From NCBI GenBank assembly GCA_013002645.1, contig JABDJF010000546.1, positions 1 to 27,387 of the forward strand: DNA of 27,387 nucleotides. The letters run 5' to 3'. Numbering within the stretch: position 1 is the stretch's first letter; every line of letters starts with the position of its first letter. A program made the position numbers and the translations under genes. Below the pieces are notes generated by a model that was not told the DNA's origin, searched no databases, and was given only the letters and a program-made list of their open reading frames with translations. Below are positions 22,674 through 27,387 of this stretch, in pieces. Source of the DNA: Myxococcales bacterium. GTDB lineage: Bacteria; Myxococcota_A; Polyangia; Polyangiales; Houyiibacteriaceae.

Positions 22674-23434
22674 CGCTCCTCTTTCGACCCGGCCACGTAG
22701 GCTGCGACACCTAGGTGGTCGGGCTGTGTAGCTTCGATGCTGAGAGGCGTGACGGAGATGAACCCCTCTTCGAGCGCCTCGGTGTCCGCGCCTTCGACCG
22801 GCTCGCTCGTCGCGCCGCCCGGACCGCCGATCCAAAGGTAGTGACGTCCGCGTGGATCGTCACGCACCTCGACGTCGTCCGAATAGAGCCGAAGCCCTAG
22901 ACGTGTCGCGCGAACACCCTTGGGAGGGACCGGAGGGAAGTTGATGTTCAGAAGAATGGCTTGGCCCTGAGGCGCTGTGGTCTGTAGAAGCTGCTTACAA
23001 AAGCGTTTGGCGTACTGGGCAGCACCTTCCATGTCGGTGGAGGAGTTGGACAAGGCGATGGAACGGACCCCGCGCAGCGCTCCCTCTCGCGCAGCCGCCA
23101 CCGTGCCGGAGTAGTGGACGTCGTTGCCCAGGTTCGGCCCGTGGTTGATCCCGGAGACCACCATGTCCGGCCTTCGTGGCAAGAGGTCTTTCAAAAAGAA
23201 CGCGACATACACGCAGTCTGCAGGTGTGCCGTCGACCGCCCAGACCCGTTCTTCGACCTCGTGAAATCGAAGTGGATGGTGGAGCGTAATCGAATGGCTT
23301 TTCGCACTCTGCTCGGTTTGCGGCGCAACTGTGTACACATCGGCAAACGTAGCCAAGGCGGTTCGCAGGGCGAGGATACCCGGCGCATCAATCCCATCGT
23401 CGTTGGAAACCAAGAGGAGCGGCCGGTCTGACAT
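22670..23434 (-). CDS. surE: 5'/3'-nucleotidase SurE
   Basis: SurE is a metal-dependent nucleoside monophosphate phosphatase. The 254-residue product has the metal site SNDDGIDAPGI (N11 D12 D13), VAPQTEQSAKSHSIT with the conserved Ser, and GTPADCVYVA. The signature VSGINHGPNLGNDVHYSGTVAAAREG is present. The ATG at 23434 follows a leader without a strong Shine-Dalgarno site. It is coupled with apt by an ATGA overlap, which pairs a nucleotide phosphatase with purine salvage. Confidence 0.96.
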   Translation of the reverse strand: MSDRPLLLVSNDDGIDAPGILALRTALATFADVYTVAPQTEQSAKSHSITLHHPLRFHEVEERVWAVDGTPADCVYVAFFLKDLLPRRPDMVVSGINHGPNLGNDVHYSGTVAAAREGALRGVRSIALSNSSTDMEGAAQYAKRFCKQLLQTTAPQGQAILLNINFPPVPPKGVRATRLGLRLYSDDVEVRDDPRGRHYLWIGGPGGATSEPVEGADTEALEEGFISVTPLSIEATQPDHLGVAAYVAGSKEER

Positions 23435-23520
23435 GCGCTCAACGACCTATCGCGGAAGCGCAGCGCGGGCAACGGGATTGAGATGCCCGGTCGCGGAGGA
23501 AAGCCCGATCAATTGAGGGA

Positions 23521-23548
23521 GGGCCGGCGGGCTTTCGCCCTCCGGCCC
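23521..23548 (-). terminator. GC-rich hairpin after tRNA-Pro
   Basis: GGGCCGG...CCGGCCC with an inner GGGC/GCCC stem makes a long, stable hairpin. It lies 5-6 nt after the CCA of tRNA-Pro, between it and surE. No T-run follows on the minus strand, but the position and stability suggest a transcript end. Confidence 0.5.
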
Positions 23549-23553
23549 GCCAT

Positions 23554-23630
<77 letters not shown>

Positions 23631-23635
23631 TCCAA

Positions 23636-23650
23636 CCTCTCTACGAGAGG
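23636..23650 (-). other. Hairpin at the 5' end of the tRNA-Pro precursor
   Basis: CCTCTC-GTA-GAGAGG on the minus strand is a perfect 6-bp stem with a 3-nt loop. It begins where the predicted transcript would start and ends 5 nt before the mature tRNA. Confidence 0.4.
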
Positions 23651-23656
23651 CAGGCG

Positions 23657-23684
23657 ACTGTAACCCAGCGCGTCTGGAACGCAA
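23657..23684 (-). promoter_or_regulatory. Promoter of tRNA-Pro
   Basis: On the minus strand TTGCGT (23684-23679) is followed after 16 nt by TACAGT (23662-23657, 4 of 6). The predicted start is near 23650, leaving a 20-nt leader with a hairpin. Confidence 0.5.
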
Positions 23685-23718
23685 ACCAAAGACCGCTCAA
23701 AGAGCCCGAGATGCTGGT

Positions 23719-24174
23719 TCAGGCCTCCGGACCACGCTTCACGGTGACCGGGACCACTTTGTGCACCGTGACCTGAAGCGGCGCCGCTTCGACGGGCTCG
23801 CTTCGCGCCGAAGAAAAGTCATCGAGCAGCTCGGCCAGTTGCTGGCGCAGGCCAAGAAGCTCAGCGCGCAATGCAACCTCTCGCTGCGCCCGAGGCTCCG
23901 GGGGGCTGCTGCGCTGATGGCGCCCAAGATCGCGAATCCGTTTGCGCGCTCCGGGGATCGTGTAGCCCTCATCGTGAAGGAGCTGGCGAATGAGCATCGC
24001 GAGCTCGACGTCTTTCCGGCTGTACTGCCGATGCGCGCCCCGCGTCTTTTTGGGACGGAGCGCCGGGAACTCGGTTTCCCAGTAACGCAACGCGTGAGGC
24101 TTGACGCCAACGATGTCGGCGACTTCGCCAATCTTGAAAAACAACTTATCGGGCAGTTGAGTTCGCCGTGTCAT
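23719..24174 (-). CDS. MerR-family transcriptional regulator
   Basis: The 151-residue product has an N-terminal MerR winged helix: FFKIGEVADIVGVKPHALRYWETEFPALRPKKTRGAHRQYSRKDVELAMLIRQLL. A dimerisation coiled coil (about 85-120, REVALRAELLGLRQQLAELLDDF) and a short tail follow. No cysteine-based metal site is seen, so it is not a typical metal sensor. It follows ihfA by 8 nt. MerR-like genes often sit directly after ihfA in proteobacteria, and this small family is usually annotated only as MerR-type. The effector is unknown. Confidence 0.9.
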   Translation of the reverse strand: MTRRTQLPDKLFFKIGEVADIVGVKPHALRYWETEFPALRPKKTRGAHRQYSRKDVELAMLIRQLLHDEGYTIPGARKRIRDLGRHQRSSPPEPRAQREVALRAELLGLRQQLAELLDDFSSARSEPVEAAPLQVTVHKVVPVTVKRGPEA

Positions 24175-24182
24175 GGTTCCGC

Positions 24183-24503
24183 TCAGACGTTTTCCGGCGA
24201 GCCCGCGCCGTCCTCGTCGGTGCGATGCGGGTTCAGCACTGTTTTGAGTACCTGACTGGGCTTAAACGTCAACACGCGTCGCGCGCTGATGGGAATGGGG
24301 GCGCCCGTCTGAGGGTTTCGGCCGATGCGCTCTTTCTTTTTGCGCACCACGAAATTTCCGAACCCTGAGATCTTGATTTTTTCTCCGTCGGCCAAGACGT
24401 CTTTCATGGTGTCGAAGACGGCTTCGACGACCTCTGCCGCCTCTTTCTTCGAGAAGCCCCCAACCTTCTCGTAGACGGCATCGATGATTTCCGCTTTCGT
24501 CAT
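24183..24503 (-). CDS. ihfA: Integration host factor subunit alpha
   Basis: IHF bends DNA sharply at specific sites and takes part in replication, recombination and transcription. The 106-residue product begins MTKAEIIDAVYEKVGGFSKKEAAEVVEAVFDTMK, as the family does. It has GEKIKISGFGNFVVRKKKERIGRNPQTG and PIPISARRVLTFKPSQVLK (arm and intercalating proline, NPQTG). I chose ATG 24503, preceded by GGGAGGA. The in-frame upstream extension to 24566 is not family-like. It follows pheT by 123 nt, the same neighbour as in E. coli. Confidence 0.93.
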   Translation of the reverse strand: MTKAEIIDAVYEKVGGFSKKEAAEVVEAVFDTMKDVLADGEKIKISGFGNFVVRKKKERIGRNPQTGAPIPISARRVLTFKPSQVLKTVLNPHRTDEDGAGSPENV

Positions 24504-24570
24504 TCGGTCTGTTCCTCCCAGAGGCCCGGTATGGCGGAGAGAAGCACAAATCGGTTTGAATCTCAAGGGT

Positions 24571-24588
24571 TTGGGGCGCCCTCCCCAA
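24571..24588 (-). repeat. TTGGGG-N6-CCCCAA hairpin between pheT and ihfA
   Basis: A perfect 6-bp inverted repeat lies in the 123-nt gap. No T-run follows on the minus strand, so a terminator is unlikely. It may be an RNA processing or stability element. Confidence 0.35.
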
Positions 24589-24603
24589 TAGAAAGGTGCG
24601 TAT

Positions 24604-24620
24604 TCTCACACATCGTGAGA
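24604..24620 (-). repeat. TCTCAC-N5-GTGAGA hairpin after pheT
   Basis: A perfect 6-bp inverted repeat starts 6 nt after the pheT stop. It lacks a T-run. It is the first of two hairpins in the pheT-ihfA gap. Confidence 0.35.
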
Positions 24621-24626
24621 TACCGC

Positions 24627-27107
24627 TTATCGGATGGTCGCTTCGAAGCGATCGCTTGCGAGCTTGGCAAGCGACGCGTGGACTTTGTCTACGCGTTTGT
24701 CGGTCAGCGTTCCCTCCGGGTCACGGTAGGTCACGCGGAAGGCGAGGCTCCGGTGCCCGTCCGGGATCTGATCGCCCCTATAGAGGTCGAACAGCCGGAC
24801 CGACTCGGCCAGGCCCTTCGATGCTTCGCGCAGCGCATCAGCGATCTCGCCTGCGCTGAACCGATCGCGGACGAGCATCGCAATGTCGCGCGCCACGGCA
24901 GGGTACTTCGGAAGCCCGCGAGCCTGCGTTGGCCCGAGCTCTTCGAAGAGGGCGTAGAGGCCCTCGACGTCTAGCTCGGCGTAGATCACACGTCCGCTCA
25001 GCGCGAGATCGTCGGCGACGTCCGGATGCATCTCCCCGACGAAACCGACCGGTCGTGATGCAAGTGTCACCAGCGCAGCGCGCTTCGGATGCAAAAAGCT
25101 CGGAACCTCGGCGACAGCGAGCTGCGCCGCCTGACCAAACACCCGCTCGACCACCGCTTGGATGACTCCCTTGCCGTCGTACAAATCAAAAGATTGCTCG
25201 CCGCCGATCCAACCCGAGCGTTGCCCAGCTAGAGTGACCGCGAGCACAGTCTCTTCGCGTGGAAGCGGTTCATCAGTCGGCTGAAATGTCCGCGCGAGCT
25301 CGAAGAGCCGCACTTCGGATGCGCCGCGCCGCTGCGCGCGCGTTGCGGCAGCGGTGAGGCCGGGCAACAGGGACGTTCGCATCACGGAGCGCTCTTCGGA
25401 GAGCGGATTCGCGAGCGGAACCGCATCGGTCGACACCCGGGCTCGACGTAGGTCGTCGATCGACAAAAAGCCATAATTTACAGCTTCATAGAGGCCTGAC
25501 GCCACGGCAGCGTCACGAAGGCGGTCGACGAATTTGAGGAGGCCCGAAGTGCCCGCCTCGGAGGGGTGGACGCGCGGGACCGCCGTTGGAATCTCTTCGT
25601 AACCGCGCACGCGCGCGACTTCTTCGATCAGGTCGACCTCTCGCCCTAGGTCGGGCCGCCAGCTCGGCACTTCGGCGATGAGTGCGTCATCCCCTTGCTC
25701 GGCAACTCGACATCCGAGTGATTCGAGAATCTGAAGGCTTTCTTCTTTGAGGACCGACGTGCCGAGAAGCTGGGCCGCTCGGGCCGGTCGGAATCGGATC
25801 GACTTGGGCTCAAAGGGCTTCGCGATGCGATCGATGATGGTCGTCGCTGCCGCTCCGCCGCCGAGCTCGGCGATGAGAGAGGCTGCGCTGGCGAGAACGC
25901 GTGGGATCGCTCCTGGATCGACCCCACGCTCGAATCGGTGACTCGAATCGGTGTGTAGGCCGAGGCGCCGGGAGGTTCGGCGAATCGATCGCGGATCGAA
26001 GTACGCGCATTCGATGAGGACGTCGCTGGTCTCATCGCGAATCTCGGTATCGCGGCCGCCCATGACGCCCGCAACGGCAACCGGACGGTCGGCATCACAA
26101 ATTAGCAGATCGTCTTCGGTGAACGTGCGCTCGACTTCGTCGAGGGTCGCCATCTTCTCGCCCAGGGTCGCGCGACGGACCACGACACCCGGCCCAGCGA
26201 GCCGTGAAAGATCGAACGCGTGAATCGGATGACCCCACTCGAGCAAGATTAGATTGGTCGCGTCGACGACGTTCGAAAGGGCCCGAAAGCCAAGATTGTG
26301 AAGCCTGTAGCGGAGCCAGAAAGGAGAGGGAGCGATGTTGACGCCCGAAACGAGGGCGGCCCCGTACCTCGGACAGCGATCGCCATCGGCGATCTCCACG
26401 GAGATCGCCGAAAGCGTCGGCGTCTCGACCAGCTCGCTGTCGTTGTCCCAAAGCGGCGCGAGCTTGGTCGTCGGCTCGCCAGACTGGAACGAACCGGCCG
26501 CAGCAAACGAGCGGCGTGGCCCAGCGGCCTTCCGCGACTTGAACCCCACCCCGAAGAGGACACCAATTTCCCTGGCGATCCCTACATGGCCCAGGCAATC
26601 AGGGCGGTTCGGTGTGAGCCCGATATCGAGGATGACGTCGTGCAGGTCGAGAGCGTCGGCGACGCTCGTGCCCGGAAGTGCTTCGATGCCCGGGGCGACG
26701 ACGAAGATCCCGTCTGCGTCGATGCCGATCTCGAGCTCGGCTTCGCTGCAGATCATGCCGTTGGACTCGACGCCCGCGACCTTGCGTGGGGCGATCCGCA
26801 TCCCGTTTGGCAACACGGCGCCGGGGCGAGCGAACAGAACTCGGCCACCGGGCTCGGGCACATTGGTCGCGCCGCAGACGACGTCGAGCTCGTTTTCGCC
26901 ATCGAAGACGGTGACGAGGGTCAGCTTGTCCTTTTTGGGATGCGGGCTTTTCGAGCGAACCTCCGCGATGACGACGTCGGAGAGGTTCTTGCCCTTCTCT
27001 TCCATCGCCTCGACTTCGAGCCCCGCAAGCGAAATACGACGTGCAACTTCGGCGACATCCGCTTCGACGGGGCAGAGCTCTTGCAACCAACGAAATGAAA
27101 CCAACAT
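24627..27107 (-). CDS. pheT: Phenylalanyl-tRNA synthetase beta subunit
   Basis: PheT with PheS charges tRNA-Phe with phenylalanine. The 826-residue product has the N-terminal MLVSFRWLQELCPVEADV and an EMAP-like tRNA-binding domain (about 40-150, VVIAEVRSKSPHPKKDKLTLVTVFDG and NGMICSEAELEIG). The B3/B4 editing domain (NVVDATNLILLEWGHPIHAFD), the B5 domain and the catalytic-like core follow. The ferredoxin-fold anticodon-binding domain at the end is GLPKYPAVARDIAMLV ... LTDKRVDKVHASLAK. I chose ATG 27107 with AGGAAG 4 nt upstream overlapping the pheS stop. A longer in-frame extension to 27365 is antisense-like and overlaps pheS. Confidence 0.96.
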   Translation of the reverse strand: MLVSFRWLQELCPVEADVAEVARRISLAGLEVEAMEEKGKNLSDVVIAEVRSKSPHPKKDKLTLVTVFDGENELDVVCGATNVPEPGGRVLFARPGAVLPNGMRIAPRKVAGVESNGMICSEAELEIGIDADGIFVVAPGIEALPGTSVADALDLHDVILDIGLTPNRPDCLGHVGIAREIGVLFGVGFKSRKAAGPRRSFAAAGSFQSGEPTTKLAPLWDNDSELVETPTLSAISVEIADGDRCPRYGAALVSGVNIAPSPFWLRYRLHNLGFRALSNVVDATNLILLEWGHPIHAFDLSRLAGPGVVVRRATLGEKMATLDEVERTFTEDDLLICDADRPVAVAGVMGGRDTEIRDETSDVLIECAYFDPRSIRRTSRRLGLHTDSSHRFERGVDPGAIPRVLASAASLIAELGGGAAATTIIDRIAKPFEPKSIRFRPARAAQLLGTSVLKEESLQILESLGCRVAEQGDDALIAEVPSWRPDLGREVDLIEEVARVRGYEEIPTAVPRVHPSEAGTSGLLKFVDRLRDAAVASGLYEAVNYGFLSIDDLRRARVSTDAVPLANPLSEERSVMRTSLLPGLTAAATRAQRRGASEVRLFELARTFQPTDEPLPREETVLAVTLAGQRSGWIGGEQSFDLYDGKGVIQAVVERVFGQAAQLAVAEVPSFLHPKRAALVTLASRPVGFVGEMHPDVADDLALSGRVIYAELDVEGLYALFEELGPTQARGLPKYPAVARDIAMLVRDRFSAGEIADALREASKGLAESVRLFDLYRGDQIPDGHRSLAFRVTYRDPEGTLTDKRVDKVHASLAKLASDRFEATIR

Positions 27108-27115
27108 CGCTCTTC

Positions 27116-27387
27116 CTAAAACTGCGACAAGAACCGTACGTCGTTCTCGTAGAGGAGCTTGATGTTGGGGATGCCGTACTTGAGCATGGCGATGCGGTCG
27201 AGACCCATGCCGAACGCAAACCCGGTGTACTTCTCGGGGTCGTAGCCGACGTTCTCGAAAACGACCGGATGAATCATGCCGCAGCCGAGGATTTCCATCC
27301 AACCGGTGCCCTTGCAAACACGACACTGGGCGGTGCGCCCATGGTCGCCTTCCCACGCGCGGCAAAAGACGCAGCTCATGTCGACCT
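27116..27387 (-). CDS. pheS: Phenylalanyl-tRNA synthetase alpha subunit (5' end outside window)
   Basis: Only the C-terminal 90 residues are inside. They contain WMEILGCGMIHPVVFENVGYDPEKYTGFAFGMGLDRIAMLKYGI and NDVRFLSQF, the class II synthetase motif 3 and end of PheS. Before this is a pair of knuckles C-x2-C ... C-x2-C (CVFC and CRVC), with 12 residues between them, typical of a zinc-binding loop found in some bacterial PheS. The spacer is longer than the short loop I know from other lineages. The gene is 8 nt upstream of pheT and forms an operon with it. Confidence 0.95.
   Translation of the reverse strand, partial: VDMSCVFCRAWEGDHGRTAQCRVCKGTGWMEILGCGMIHPVVFENVGYDPEKYTGFAFGMGLDRIAMLKYGIPNIKLLYENDVRFLSQF

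Noticed and set aside
24503..24566. N-terminal extension of ihfA to 24566
   Set aside because: The family starts at MTKAEII; the extension is not IHF-like and the Shine-Dalgarno site lies inside it.

Overview
The window is GC-rich chromosomal core DNA. Coding is almost gapless, gaps between genes are short, and no gene-free stretch exceeds 300 bases. Gene content and order suggest a deltaproteobacterial lineage, most likely Myxococcota: dnaG-rpoD, pheS-pheT-ihfA-merR, an RpoH-like second sigma factor, a giant tetratricopeptide protein and a CPBP-type intramembrane protease. This assignment is inference, because no rRNA or taxon marker could be compared. No insertion sequence, prophage, CRISPR array or integrase was seen.

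Left part (1-8346). rpoD (3' end missing) and dnaG run leftward as a coupled pair behind a small upstream ORF. They diverge from a CPBP protease gene, which is followed by a rightward set: nadC, birA, ygfZ, erpA and an RpoH-like sigma factor. These join macromolecule synthesis (primase, sigma-70) to cofactor biology: NAD, biotin attachment and Fe-S maturation.

Middle part (8430-20745). A 1690-residue TPR protein is followed by a convergent small membrane-protein gene. That gene diverges from a two-domain DsbD, followed by a Tat-exported HiPIP-like Fe-S protein, a lone MlaF-type ATPase overlapping a beta-CASP RNA-nuclease-like gene, and the LemA-TPM-TPM envelope cluster. A convergent HNH protein gene closes the region.

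Right part (20746-27387). tRNA-Arg(CCT) precedes a CHAD-domain gene that appears to start at AUC. It meets apt and surE tail to tail. tRNA-Pro(GGG) follows, then a leftward pheS (5' end missing)-pheT-ihfA-merR series joining Phe-tRNA charging to a nucleoid protein.

No large unknown multi-gene system is evident. The unusual signals are regulatory: an AUC start with a strong Shine-Dalgarno site, three contiguous 11-bp repeats before the sigma gene, a recurring -10-like motif placed for leaderless or near-leaderless transcripts, a 6-codon ORF coupled to dnaG, and two divergent promoter pairs with overlapping -35 boxes. The least understood protein part is the C-terminal third of a kilobase-scale domain in the TPR giant (about 290 residues), which I do not recognise.
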